A DNA stretch of 64,000 nucleotides. Origin: Staphylococcus sp. IVB6181. Its GTDB lineage: Bacteria > Bacillota > Bacilli > Staphylococcales > Staphylococcaceae. A program made the position numbers and the translations under genes. The notes below the pieces were generated by a model. The model had not been told where the DNA came from, searched no databases, and saw only the letters and a program-made list of their open reading frames with translations. Location of the stretch: contig NZ_CP095096.1 of the NCBI RefSeq assembly GCF_025561445.1, forward strand, positions 785,822 through 849,821, in the 5' to 3' direction. Of the stretch, positions 1-8,181 are shown in pieces; the stretch's first letter is position 1; every line of letters begins with the position of its first letter.

Positions 1-506
1 CCGCCGACGTTATGGGCAACGTTCCAAATAGCAGTTTTGCTTCCCCGTTCGCTGACACTGAACCAATGGACTAATATTCGACCAGATGGCGGCCAACCCA
101 TGCCTTGGAACCAGCCGTTTAAGAACAGCATGATGAACATAATCAAAATGCTGGAAGTAAAGAATGGTACGAAACCAAGCAATAAGTTGACGATAGCTGT
201 TAAAATCAGTCCCAAAGTTAAAAACATGCGCGCATTACTGCGGTCGCTGACAGTTCCCATAACAAACTTGCTGAAGCCGTAGGCAATAGAAACTGCTGAT
301 AACGCAATACCTAATTGTCCTTTGCTGAAGCCTTGTTCAATCAAATCCGGCATCGCAAGCGAGAAGTTCTTGCGTAAAAGATAATACCCCGCATAACCGA
401 TAAAGATTCCTAAAAATACTTTAAGACGAAGTTCCTTGTATGTAGGATCGACTTGGTCTTTTGAAAGCGGAGCAATCGGTTTCGGCGGTTTTAAAAAGTT
501 AAACAT
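1..506 (-). CDS. glpT: Glycerol-3-phosphate transporter, N-terminal part
   Basis: This is the first 168 codons of a major facilitator superfamily antiporter; the gene runs off the left edge of the window. The minus-strand reading frame from the ATG at 506 is open to base 1, and an AGGAGG-like Shine-Dalgarno lies just upstream (513-519). The protein begins MFNFLKPP, then has [21 protein letters not shown], the hallmark of the organophosphate:phosphate antiporter family, followed by [11 protein letters not shown] and [13 protein letters not shown]. These match GlpT of staphylococci and enterobacteria better than UhpT, as I remember them. GlpT exchanges glycerol-3-phosphate for phosphate across the membrane and also admits fosfomycin. 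The missing C-terminal two thirds cannot be assessed here. Confidence 0.88.
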   Translation of the reverse strand, partial: MFNFLKPPKPIAPLSKDQVDPTYKELRLKVFLGIFIGYAGYYLLRKNFSLAMPDLIEQGFSKGQLGIALSAVSIAYGFSKFVMGTVSDRSNARMFLTLGLILTAIVNLLLGFVPFFTSSILIMFIMLFLNGWFQGMGWPPSGRILVHWFSVSERGSKTAIWNVAHNVG

Positions 507-589
507 GAAAGCGCCTCCTTAACAAATTATTAACATAATGTTAATACTAAATTTACAAAAAGGCAATATGGGATTTAAAATATAACAAA

Positions 590-619
590 ATAAAAAGACA
601 TTCCATATCAGAATGTCTT
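590..619 (-). terminator. Rho-independent terminator of the 636-1172 gene
   Basis: A 9-bp stem, AAGACATTC (595-603) paired with GAATGTCTT (611-619), is followed on the minus strand by a T-rich tract (TTTTTATTTT). It sits 17 bp after the stop of the minus-strand gene at 636. Confidence 0.8.
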
Positions 620-635
620 AGGCGCTTACCTTAAT

Positions 636-1172
636 TTAAGAAATCGTACTATGTTTATGCTGCGCAACTCTTGGTTTGTAGTTTGCACCAAGTACATCAA
701 TATTCTGCGTAGCAAGTGCATGAATTAATTTCGCAATGACATGCGGTGTACATGAAATATCGATATGATGCGGTGTTAAAACATAATTGACACCTTCTTG
801 GTGTTTAAAATATTGCATGATATCGATGATTTTATCTTTGATAAACATGTCAGACAAACCGTCGACTTTCAGTTTAAAGTGCATTGTCGCTTGGATACTC
901 GGTGCGAATTGATAAATGAAATCTTTCTCTGCATAAGGCAAAATTTGGTATATAGGATAATTGTGATAACTTAAGAAGCTGATGAAATAGGGTAAGTTGC
1001 ATTTAGGGATTCGAACTTTCAATACAGGATGCTGCTTGATTTTAGTGAATTCAGCTTGAACCGCGTGGCTGTTTTGAAGCTGCCGGCATGCTTTCATTAA
1101 TTGTCTTCGTTTAAGCCATGTTGATAGATGCCCTATATTAATAATAAATGTGTCATATTTATCTATGAACAT
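636..1172 (-). CDS. Conserved hypothetical protein, about 178 residues
   Basis: I do not recognise this protein. It is a soluble-looking, histidine- and isoleucine-rich polypeptide without membrane segments or a signal peptide, and it ends in a basic, histidine-containing tail. The frame is open up to a GTG at 1262. The ATG at 1172 is preferred because a strong Shine-Dalgarno (GGAGGAA, spacing 7) precedes it, and a possible extended -10 box (TGATACAAT) lies near 1250-1260, which would put transcription start inside the longer frame. The gene is monocistronic, has its own terminator and is divergent from the HAD hydrolase gene. If the longer start were used the product would be 208 residues. 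Confidence 0.6.
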   Translation of the reverse strand: MFIDKYDTFIINIGHLSTWLKRRQLMKACRQLQNSHAVQAEFTKIKQHPVLKVRIPKCNLPYFISFLSYHNYPIYQILPYAEKDFIYQFAPSIQATMHFKLKVDGLSDMFIKDKIIDIMQYFKHQEGVNYVLTPHHIDISCTPHVIAKLIHALATQNIDVLGANYKPRVAQHKHSTIS

Positions 1173-1375
1173 AGACAATTCCTCCAGAAGTTTAGTGTAG
1201 ATTTGAGTGGCAAAAGATAGATGGATGACGTGCTGTTTCAAATTCATTGTAAATTGTATCACGCTTTAAACAATTTTTCACTAGGACTTTTGGACGAAAT
1301 AATGTATTTGTAATTTCATTTAATTATCAAATATAATGAAATCATTGTTGATTAATTATAGAAGGGGGCATACAC

Positions 1376-2014
1376 ATGAAATACAGAGCAGTTGTTTTTG
1401 ATTTTGACGGTACTATTATCGATACAGAACAGCATCTATATGATGTGATTAATGAACATTTAAGTGCGCATCAAAAAGCACCGATTTCTTTAGATTTTTA
1501 TCGGCAATCAATCGGTGGTGCAGCATTAGACCTGCATCGTTATTTAGAAGATGAGATTGGGGAAGATGCGACTATAAAATTGTATGAGGATCACCATCAA
1601 AAGAGCAAAACATTGCCGATGATAGAGAATATCAGAAAGTTGATGGATGCGTTAGAAAAAGCACAGATTCCTATGGCCATTGCGACCAGCAGCAGTATCA
1701 ATAATATCCGACCTGCATTAGAACACTTGAATTTAGTTGAACGTGTGCCGGTAATTGTCGGCAGAGAAGATGTTGAAGAAGTCAAACCTGCACCTGACTT
1801 GTATTTAACAGCTGTACAACAGTTGAACTTGAATCCTGTCAGCTGTTTAGCGATTGAAGACTCAGTGAATGGCGCGACTGCAGCTCAACTTGCAGGCTTA
1901 GGTGTCATTGTGAATACAAATGTGATGACAGAAGCGATGGACTTTAGTACGTTAGACTTAGAAGCTATGAATGTTTCGGCTGAAACAATTATAGAACGTT
2001 ATTTTAAGTCTTAA
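1376..2014 (+). CDS. HAD-superfamily hydrolase, phosphoglycolate phosphatase/beta-phosphoglucomutase type
   Basis: This 212-residue cytosolic phosphohydrolase has all four HAD motifs. Motif I is DFDGTIIDTE (nucleophile D9, general acid D11). Motif II is the TSSS near residue 105. The motif III lysine is in VKPAPD (near 141) and motif IV is IEDS (near 161). The helical cap inserted after motif I makes it subfamily IA, resembling the YhcW/PgmB/GPH branch. The substrate cannot be told from sequence. The ATG at 1376 follows GAAGGGGG with good spacing. A 60-residue membrane protein gene follows after 12 bp, so the two are probably co-transcribed up to the terminator at 2210-2256. Confidence 0.85.
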   Translation: MKYRAVVFDFDGTIIDTEQHLYDVINEHLSAHQKAPISLDFYRQSIGGAALDLHRYLEDEIGEDATIKLYEDHHQKSKTLPMIENIRKLMDALEKAQIPMAIATSSSINNIRPALEHLNLVERVPVIVGREDVEEVKPAPDLYLTAVQQLNLNPVSCLAIEDSVNGATAAQLAGLGVIVNTNVMTEAMDFSTLDLEAMNVSAETIIERYFKS

Positions 2015-2026
2015 GCGGGTGAACAC

Positions 2027-2209
2027 ATGTTACTACTTTTCTTTTTAGCAGGTCCGATTATTATCGCAATCGGCAACTTGGTATTAGGACCGATTTTTAA
2101 TAAAACTATTCCTATGCATGTAAGGTTTCGTGCTTTCATGATAGGTTCTATGATTTATTTGATTTCTGCTTATTTGGTCTATCATTTTATATTAAAAGGG
2201 CAAATATAA
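2027..2209 (+). CDS. Small membrane protein, 60 residues
   Basis: A short hydrophobic protein with two predicted transmembrane helices (about residues 2-22 and 36-55) separated by a small positively charged loop (HVRFR). No function is recognised. It starts 12 bp after the HAD hydrolase stop and ends directly at a strong terminator, so it is the last gene of a two-gene unit. The Shine-Dalgarno (GCGGGTGA) is weak, which suggests translational coupling to the upstream gene. Confidence 0.6.
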   Translation: MLLLFFLAGPIIIAIGNLVLGPIFNKTIPMHVRFRAFMIGSMIYLISAYLVYHFILKGQI

Positions 2210-2256
2210 AAGCTGAGCTTTTGATGAAAATACATCAAGTGCTCAGCTTCTTTCGT
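2210..2256 (+). terminator. Rho-independent terminator between convergent genes
   Basis: AAGCTGAGC (2210-2218) pairs with GCTCAGCTT (2241-2249), with an inner TTTTGATG/CATCAAG pairing and a T-rich 3' side. The upstream A-run could let it act in both directions. Confidence 0.8.
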
Positions 2257-2276
2257 TCTATTGAATTAAAAAATAC

Positions 2277-2459
2277 TTACTTCATCATAAAGACAAGCCC
2301 AACAACAATGATAACTAATAAAATTGCGTCGACTCCGATCATTAAAGCACGACGGTTGGCTTGTTCGCCTTGTGCTTTCAAACGACGATACATAATATAG
2401 TTAGGTATAAAATTAATGATAAGGAGTACAATAACAATAATGACTAAGGTTAACTTCAC
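2277..2459 (-). CDS. Small membrane protein, 60 residues
   Basis: A two-helix hydrophobic protein: helix 1 is about residues 2-22, helix 2 about 38-58, joined by a basic loop with RRLKAQGEQANRR. It begins with GTG at 2459, which overlaps the TGA of the upstream gene (2456-2458) in a GTGA junction. A clear AAGGAG lies 8 bp before it. The overlap means it is translated together with the 117-residue membrane protein. No family is recognised. Confidence 0.65.
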   Translation of the reverse strand: MKLTLVIIVIVLLIINFIPNYIMYRRLKAQGEQANRRALMIGVDAILLVIIVVGLVFMMK

Positions 2460-2809
2460 TCTGATTCTCCTTTGCTATCTTTAGATAGAAAATCCCACAA
2501 AAAGGCAATTGCCAATCCTGCTATCAGACCAGCACCTATTCCGATTTTCATATGATTTGTAATTTGTCCGATAATAATACCTAGAATCAATGTAATAGGC
2601 AAGACGATACCGACTTTCATCTTTCTCGCAGGAGAAGTCAAAGCACTAAACAATGCGATATAACACACACCGAATACGACTGCCGCAACGACAGAGAGTA
2701 TCAGAGTATTCGAGATTGTTTCATGACTTGCCATTCTGTTCAAGAAAAAGAATAACGCACCAAAGATAAATGTATAAAGGATGGCACGTGAGACTAATTG
2801 TTTAGACAA
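2456..2809 (-). CDS. Hypothetical integral membrane protein, 117 residues
   Basis: The sequence predicts four transmembrane helices (about residues 8-24, 33-53, 65-82 and 86-106) and a charged cytoplasmic tail (LSKDSKGESE). A GAGACG-type Shine-Dalgarno precedes the ATG at 2809. It is the first gene of a two-gene unit with the overlapping 60-residue membrane protein, and the pairing suggests they act together. I do not recognise a family. Confidence 0.65.
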   Translation of the reverse strand: MSKQLVSRAILYTFIFGALFFFLNRMASHETISNTLILSVVAAVVFGVCYIALFSALTSPARKMKVGIVLPITLILGIIIGQITNHMKIGIGAGLIAGLAIAFLWDFLSKDSKGESE

Positions 2810-2880
2810 TGTTGACGTCTCCTTTCAATTAAGGTCATCCAAATTATAACATAGTATCTTGGTGCGTCGTATGCACAACG

Positions 2881-3723
2881 TTAGAGTTCGTCTTTGAATT
2901 GCTTATGATCATTCAGGTAAGCGTAGAATAAACCGATGATCAATCCGCCGCCGATATAGTTGCCGATAAAGGCTGCGACAATGTTGATAACTGCAGGCCA
3001 GAAATGCAATACATCTGATTGATAGATTGCACCGCCGATGAATAAGCAAGCATTATAAACAACGTGTTCGTATCCCATGAATGCGAAGATAGCAACACCG
3101 AACATCATAACGAACATTTTAGCTAAGATATCTTCAATCTGCATCGCAATAACTAATGAGATATTGATGAAGAAGTTAGCAAAGATAGCTTTAGCAAGTA
3201 ATTCAGTCGGACTTGCTGTCAATGTTTTATGATGCAAGATGACTTCAAGCTGTTTCATCATTTCCGGTGTGACGACGTCACTGAAACGCAAGATGATAAA
3301 GAATACTAAGGCACCCAACATATTACCGATAAAGCACAGCATGAAGATTTGGAATGCACGCCAAGGACTGATTACTTTGTAATAAAGACCAACTGTGAAA
3401 TACATAAAGTTACTTGTCAAAAGCTCTGAGTTGGTAAAGAGAATCAGGACTAAGGCAAAACTGAAGGCAACCGATCCGACAATATTGATAATGCCTGTAT
3501 TGATTTCTCCTGTATGTACTTCTTGTACAAACCCTGCTTTAATTGCTAACACAAATACTGAGATAATACTGATGATAAAACCGGCCATCATGGCACGTAA
3601 TAAATACCGCTTAAAATATGTAGCTTGTAAGACGTCTTTAGTTTGGATTGTTTTTACAACTTCTTTAACCCACTTGCGTCCGTAAAATACATTATCCCAA
3701 CGGATATACTTTTCACTGTTCAT
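2881..3723 (-). CDS. Formate/nitrite transporter (FNT family)
   Basis: This 280-residue membrane protein has the FNT layout of six transmembrane helices in two threefold repeats. Family-typical stretches include the AFSFALVLILFTNSELLTSNFM segment (omega-loop region), GNMLGALVFF, ANFFINISLVIA and GYEHVVYNACLF. FNT proteins form aquaporin-like pentameric channels for formate, nitrite or hydrosulfide. It is most like the NirC/FocA proteins of staphylococci, but the anion cannot be assigned by eye. With formate dehydrogenase and Moco genes in the same window, a role in anaerobic formate or nitrite traffic is plausible. The promoter carries a Rex-type operator (3828-3845), pointing to induction when NADH rises. 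Confidence 0.85.
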   Translation of the reverse strand: MNSEKYIRWDNVFYGRKWVKEVVKTIQTKDVLQATYFKRYLLRAMMAGFIISIISVFVLAIKAGFVQEVHTGEINTGIINIVGSVAFSFALVLILFTNSELLTSNFMYFTVGLYYKVISPWRAFQIFMLCFIGNMLGALVFFIILRFSDVVTPEMMKQLEVILHHKTLTASPTELLAKAIFANFFINISLVIAMQIEDILAKMFVMMFGVAIFAFMGYEHVVYNACLFIGGAIYQSDVLHFWPAVINIVAAFIGNYIGGGLIIGLFYAYLNDHKQFKDEL

Positions 3724-3805
3724 TTCTAAAAAACTCCTCGCTCTAGGCTTTAATAATTAACTGAGTTAAAGGTGAGAGGGTGGTCTCAACTTCTGCAATG
3801 AATAT

Positions 3806-3845
3806 AGTATAATCGCTTTCGTTGAATTTGTGAATGGTTTCACAA
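3806..3845 (-). promoter_or_regulatory. Promoter of the FNT gene with Rex operator
   Basis: On the minus strand a -35 box TTCACA (3829-3834) and a -10 box TATACT (3806-3811) are 17 bp apart. The element TTGTGAATGGTTTCACAA at 3828-3845 is a perfect TTGTGAA-N4-TTCACAA dyad, the consensus of the NADH-sensing repressor Rex, and it covers the -35 box. Binding there would block RNA polymerase until NADH rises under oxygen limitation. Box assignment is from sequence; regulation is inferred from the known Rex motif. Confidence 0.8.
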
Positions 3846-4181
3846 TAAAAGTTTTGGTAAAGTTTCATTTTTTGAACGAAAAGTGAAAATTATATAAAAG
3901 GTAGCGCTTACATTTTAAAGTATAATTAAATTCATGTCATTTTCGAAAAGGTTATAACAAAACATTATGCAGAAAATTCAAAAATGTAGATTGCGCTTAA
4001 ATTAAGCTCCATGCTATAATGTTCAAATAATATGTATTTCTTAAATAGACAGCGTTCATTGTGAAATGAATGTATCCCATGAAACGTAAAAGTTCTAATA
4101 AAAAATACAATATTTATTTTGAGTGCGAAATGCATTAAAATGCGTGATGATTGCTTTCTTACGTCGTTTAGAAAAAAATAA

Positions 4182-4243
4182 ATGAAAGCGCATACATAAA
4201 AGTGTAATTTTTATGTTTTCATCTTAGAATTTTATAGTATAAT
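4182..4243 (+). promoter_or_regulatory. cre (CcpA) site and putative promoter of the amino acid permease
   Basis: ATGAAAGCGCATACAT at 4182-4197 fits the cre consensus WTGNAANCGNWNNCWW closely. A -10 box TATAAT lies at 4238-4243; the -35 region is weak. A second, poorer cre-like sequence (GGTAGCGCTTACATT, about 3900-3914) and a three-mismatch CodY-like box (3964-3978) lie further upstream. The remaining sequence of the 700-bp gap is AT-rich with no gene that I can see. Confidence 0.6.
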
Positions 4244-4426
4244 AGCCTCAATGGGCTTAGCAGAATAGAAATCGATAGGAAAAAGAAAAAAGTGTTTAAT
4301 TTTTCGCAATCTTCTTAATCTTGGTAAATTGGGATGCTGAGATTTGGTTGACATCATTATGGGGCTGATTATCGATACCAGAACAAACTAAGCCTGGAAA
4401 TTATGAAAGAGAAGGGGTATTTTCTA
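4244..4426 (+). other. Long untranslated leader of the amino acid permease
   Basis: About 170 nt separate the -10 box from the permease start. The leader begins with a small hairpin (AGCC-TCAAT-GGGCT, 4244-4257) and has two copies of the self-complementary ATCGAT block (4271-4279 and 4371-4379). No terminator or known riboswitch motif is visible. T-box and lysine-riboswitch signatures were looked for and not found. Confidence 0.35.
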
Positions 4427-5818
4427 ATGGAAGAAACTCAATTACACAGGGGATTAAGCTCTAGACAGATTCAAATGATTGCACTCGGAGGTACAATCGG
4501 TGTTGGTCTATTCATGGGAGCGACAAGTACAATTAAATGGACTGGGCCATCAGTTATCTTCGCTTATCTGATCGTCGGCTTATTCTTATTCTTAGTCATG
4601 CGTGCAATGGGAGAAATGGTTTACTTGCATCCTACTACAGGGTCATTTGCGAACTTCGCAAGCGACTATATTCATCCAGTAGCAGGATATTTAACAGCTT
4701 GGAGCAACATTTTCCAATGGGTTGTTGTTGGTATGAGTGAGGTTATCGCAGTAGGCGAATACATGCGCTACTGGTTCCCGGAATTACCGGACTGGATTCC
4801 TGGCGTTATCGTTATTGTTTTATTAGCTTCAGCGAACTTAGTATCAGTTAAAGCATTCGGGGAATTTGAATTCTGGTTTGCGATGATTAAAATTGTCACA
4901 ATCGTCTTAATGATTATTACTGGTTTTGGATTAATCTTCTTCGGATTAGGCAACGGCGGCAATGCAATCGGTTTATCTAACCTTTGGGAGCATGGCGGAT
5001 TCTTCCCTAATGGTTGGCTTGGATTCTTCTTCGCATTATCAATCGTAGTAGGATCTTACCAAGGTGTAGAATTAATCGGTATTACAGCAGGGGAAACTAA
5101 AAATCCTCAAAAGAACATTAAAAAAGCAGTTAACGGTGTTATCTGGCGTATTTTAATCTTCTACATCGGTGCTATCTTTGTTATCGTAACAGTTTATCCT
5201 TGGGATGAATTAGGCAACATCGGAAGCCCGTTCGTAGCAACATTTGCGAAAGTCGGTATTACAATTGCAGCTGGTTTAATCAACTTCGTAGTATTAACAG
5301 CAGCAATGTCTGGATGTAACTCAGGTATCTTCAGTGCCAGCCGTATGATCTATACATTAGCACAACACAAACAATTACCTAAGTTCTTCTTGAAAGTTAT
5401 GAAAAACGGTGTACCTTTATACACTGTACTTGCGATTTCACTTGGTATCTTTATCGGTGTTATCTTAAACGTAGTTTTACCTTTATTCATTAAAGGTGCA
5501 GACAGCATTTTCGTATATGTATATAGTGCATCGATTTTACCAGGTATGATTCCATGGTTCATGATCTTAATCAGTCACATCCGCTTCAGAAAGCTTCACC
5601 CTGAACAAGTGCAAGGCCATTCTTTCACTATGCCGGGCGGCGCACCTGCAAGCTATGTAACGATCGCATTCTTAATCATGGTATTAATCGGTATGTTATT
5701 CAATAAAGAAACAGTTATCTCTGTTGTTATCGGATTTATCTTCTTAGGCTTTATGACAGCATTCTACTTCATCAGAGGCTATCATAAATTACCATATAAA
5801 GATCAACATTTAGAATAA
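4427..5818 (+). CDS. Amino acid permease (APC superfamily, AAT family)
   Basis: A 463-residue transporter with about twelve hydrophobic segments. The signature [11 protein letters not shown] (about residues 18-28) lies in helix 1, [12 protein letters not shown] in the middle and [17 protein letters not shown] after helix 8, all typical of the AAT family (LysP, CycA, GabP and AnsP relatives). It takes up an amino acid by proton symport, but the substrate is not readable from sequence. The frame opens at 4403. The ATG at 4427 is chosen because AGAAGGGG lies 9 bp before it and the family usually starts with a short hydrophilic tail such as [14 protein letters not shown]. The upstream cre site suggests catabolite control. 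It ends at a strong terminator. Confidence 0.85.
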   Translation: MEETQLHRGLSSRQIQMIALGGTIGVGLFMGATSTIKWTGPSVIFAYLIVGLFLFLVMRAMGEMVYLHPTTGSFANFASDYIHPVAGYLTAWSNIFQWVVVGMSEVIAVGEYMRYWFPELPDWIPGVIVIVLLASANLVSVKAFGEFEFWFAMIKIVTIVLMIITGFGLIFFGLGNGGNAIGLSNLWEHGGFFPNGWLGFFFALSIVVGSYQGVELIGITAGETKNPQKNIKKAVNGVIWRILIFYIGAIFVIVTVYPWDELGNIGSPFVATFAKVGITIAAGLINFVVLTAAMSGCNSGIFSASRMIYTLAQHKQLPKFFLKVMKNGVPLYTVLAISLGIFIGVILNVVLPLFIKGADSIFVYVYSASILPGMIPWFMILISHIRFRKLHPEQVQGHSFTMPGGAPASYVTIAFLIMVLIGMLFNKETVISVVIGFIFLGFMTAFYFIRGYHKLPYKDQHLE

Positions 5819-5828
5819 TGACAAAATG

Positions 5829-5860
5829 AAAAGAGTTGGGCGCAAGCTCAACTCTTTTTT
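5829..5860. terminator. Bidirectional terminator between permease and rpiR genes
   Basis: AAAGAGTTGGGC and GCTCAACTCTTT form a stem closed by T6 on the plus strand. The stop codon of the convergent rpiR-type gene lies in the T-tract. Confidence 0.85.
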
Positions 5861-6731
5861 AATGCTCAAATTTAATTTTAGATAAATGCTTCTTGTAGTT
5901 ATTTAAAGCCATTTTAGATTGGGTAATCGTATCAAGCGAATTAGAAAAGTCCATAGATAAATAACGATAATACAAGACATTAATCGTAAAGAGCTGTGCA
6001 ACGAGAGATGTCGTCGCAGCCATACGAAACTCGCTTTCCTCCGACTCGCTGTAGAGCAGATTAATATCGCTGTAGCATGCTATCGGATTATCTGCATTGC
6101 CCATCAATGTAATGAGGAATAAATGATAATCAGATGCTACACGAACAATGGCTTCCAGTTCATTGTGTTCACCGCTGTTGGATATTACAAATAAAGTATC
6201 TCTGGCATCATGTGTTGCGATTAAACTGATTAAAGTATGTACACTCTCGATACACTGTGCATTCAATCCGACTTTAGACAGCTTTTGTGTCAAATCCAAA
6301 GCAGAAATATAAGATGCGCCGAAACCGAATAAAAAGATAGTGCGAGAATTTTTCAGTCTTTCGCAGACATGTTCGATTTGTTGTTCATCGACATCATTAG
6401 ACGCATTGCATAGTGTTTGCGTGGTACGCGAAAGCATTTTGCGTTTAATCGAGTCGATGGATTCATTCGGCTGCAGTTCTAATGGCTTTGGCTGCGTACG
6501 TTGAGACAAGTACTTCGCAACTTCAGTTTTTAAAGCTTGAAATCCGCCTTCTGTAATTTTATAGCCGAAGCGGACAACAGAAGAAGGGCTGGTATTGGTG
6601 CTGTCAGCTAAATCCGAAGTGGTCATATTGATGACCTGGTGCGGCCGTTGTAAAATAAAATCCGCAATTTTCCTCTCGCTTTTAGTGAGTGTGCTGTATT
6701 TTGTTTCAAGTGTAAATAATATATTTGTCAT
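5859..6731 (-). CDS. RpiR-family transcriptional regulator
   Basis: A 290-residue cytosolic regulator. The N-terminal HTH_6 domain (about residues 1-75) has SERKIADFIL and SDLADSTNTSPSSVVRFGYKI. The C-terminal SIS domain (about 115-245) has FLFGFGASYISALDL and LFVISNSGEHNELEAI, the phosphosugar-binding loop. RpiR proteins sense sugar phosphates or amino sugars and control sugar catabolism. The frame continues upstream to a GTG at 6740 that overlaps the AGGTGG Shine-Dalgarno. The ATG at 6731 has proper spacing and is preferred; the ATG at 6734 is possible. Two GalR-like half-sites lie in the gap upstream (6863-6871 and 6944-6957). No sugar genes are adjacent, so the target is unknown. Confidence 0.82.
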   Translation of the reverse strand: MTNILFTLETKYSTLTKSERKIADFILQRPHQVINMTTSDLADSTNTSPSSVVRFGYKITEGGFQALKTEVAKYLSQRTQPKPLELQPNESIDSIKRKMLSRTTQTLCNASNDVDEQQIEHVCERLKNSRTIFLFGFGASYISALDLTQKLSKVGLNAQCIESVHTLISLIATHDARDTLFVISNSGEHNELEAIVRVASDYHLFLITLMGNADNPIACYSDINLLYSESEESEFRMAATTSLVAQLFTINVLYYRYLSMDFSNSLDTITQSKMALNNYKKHLSKIKFEH

Positions 6732-6978
6732 CATAACCACCTGCTTCTTGATCTATTTTAAGATGATAGATAGCGGTAAACAATTTCCCTTAATTGTTTC
6801 AGCAAACTGAATTGAAAATCAGATAGCCTCCCAGATATCTGCTAACCGTAACAATGGTTTTAAGTTTACTATATGACACGCACTAAAACAATTGAGGATT
6901 TAATTAACTATTACTACAATACCAATATTATTAATGTTTAAACAGTTTACTAATAAAAATAAACAATCTATCAAAATA

Positions 6979-7317
6979 TTAGTGTTCTTGATGATGAAAC
7001 AAGTGAAGAACCTCATGGATTTGAGCTTCAAACGTATCGATTAAAGTATAATAGTTGCCGGTAGTGAGCGGCAGCAATGGTTGATGTATGAGTTTTGAAA
7101 GCAAGTCGCAATAACGTACAACGAGAAATGAGGGGTGTGTCTCTATTAAAGCTACAGCTTCATGATGTGCGTGTGCTACCCATGTTTGAATGGACGCACG
7201 ATGCTTTTCAACTTGTTTGGGCCGGTTGAGCAATAAAGCGTGGCGATAGTTTCTGCTTAAGGATAAACCGAATACGAGTTGTTCATACAGCTGTGCTTCT
7301 ATTGAAGGTGTTGTCAT
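6979..7317 (-). CDS. Hypothetical protein, 112 residues
   Basis: An unrecognised small soluble protein, rich in histidine and leucine and probably all alpha-helical. There are no membrane segments and no cysteine pair. The ATG at 7317 has an AAAGGAGCC Shine-Dalgarno at good spacing. It stands alone between rpiR and the divergent CPBP protease gene. The C-terminal run HLFHHQEH is histidine-rich, which could be a metal site but may be chance. Confidence 0.55.
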   Translation of the reverse strand: MTTPSIEAQLYEQLVFGLSLSRNYRHALLLNRPKQVEKHRASIQTWVAHAHHEAVALIETHPSFLVVRYCDLLSKLIHQPLLPLTTGNYYTLIDTFEAQIHEVLHLFHHQEH

Positions 7318-7415
7318 AAGAATAGGCTCCTTTAAAGAAAATGATTTGTGATTTTAAACCGAATAACATAAGATAAATGCATGAGAAAATAATTTTGTGT
7401 TAAGAGGAGAGCATT

Positions 7416-8132
7416 ATGGAATTAAGAAATCATAAACCGGCATGGCGTGACTTAACGTTAATCCCGATAGGTATTGTACTGATCTTTATTTTTACATTTA
7501 TACAGACATTGATCGCAGCTAATTTTAATGTAGCGTTGACAGAATCAACATTGATACCCATTTCAGCAATCGGACAAATCAATACATATATAGCGTTATT
7601 AATCATTTACTACTACTTCCATTACAGTGAAATGCCGCTGAGGTTCTCTTTAGGATGGCAATATGTGAAGCGGCACTGGCTGTTTCTATTGATTATGCTG
7701 GTTATCGCGATGGGCGCAGAAACACTTTACAATCATTTGATGACTTTATTGCCGGAAGGCTTCGGCTATACTGAGACACAAAATGAAAAAGAGTTAGATG
7801 CATTGTTTCATAATCCTGCTTTCTTGCCGTTCACCTTTATCTTTGTCGTGATACTCGGTCCTGTCGTTGAAGAATTGTTCTTCAGAACGATTTTAATCGG
7901 AGAGTTAGGCAAGAAATTCAATTATATTGTCATGGGCATTATCTCAGTGATTGGTTTTACATTGATGCATGTGACAGGTGCCAATTCACCGTTAGAATTC
8001 GGTTCCTACTTAATTATTGCATTGGTCATTGTGTATGTATATTTCAAATCCGGTAAAAATACTGCATCCACAATAGCGATTCATATGGCTAACAACTTAG
8101 TATCCTTTATTATGTCGCTATTTTTCTTATAA
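7416..8132 (+). CDS. CPBP-family intramembrane metalloprotease (CAAX protease-like)
   Basis: A 238-residue protein with about seven transmembrane helices. The CPBP (Abi) motifs are present: EELFFR with E152, E153 and R157, then FTLMH with H185 and a further conserved position near HMANN (about 228-232). These residues form the intramembrane active site of Rce1-like glutamate proteases. Related staphylococcal proteins (MroQ, SpdA/B/C) process peptide pheromones or affect surface protein display, but which role this one has is not evident. GAGGAGA precedes the ATG. The gene is monocistronic and ends at a strong two-way terminator. Confidence 0.83.
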   Translation: MELRNHKPAWRDLTLIPIGIVLIFIFTFIQTLIAANFNVALTESTLIPISAIGQINTYIALLIIYYYFHYSEMPLRFSLGWQYVKRHWLFLLIMLVIAMGAETLYNHLMTLLPEGFGYTETQNEKELDALFHNPAFLPFTFIFVVILGPVVEELFFRTILIGELGKKFNYIVMGIISVIGFTLMHVTGANSPLEFGSYLIIALVIVYVYFKSGKNTASTIAIHMANNLVSFIMSLFFL

Positions 8133-8143
8133 GCCGCAAAAAT

Positions 8144-8181
8144 AAACTCCAACTGATGGTTTGTGCCATTAGTTGGAGTTT
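8144..8181. terminator. Bidirectional terminator, 16-bp stem
   Basis: AAACTCCAACTGATGG (8144-8159) pairs with CCATTAGTTGGAGTTT (8166-8181). The stop codon of the convergent minus-strand gene (8169) lies within it. Confidence 0.88.

Noticed and set aside
4244..4426. T-box or lysine riboswitch before the amino acid permease
   Set aside because: No T-box consensus, specifier stem or lysine-aptamer bases can be found.
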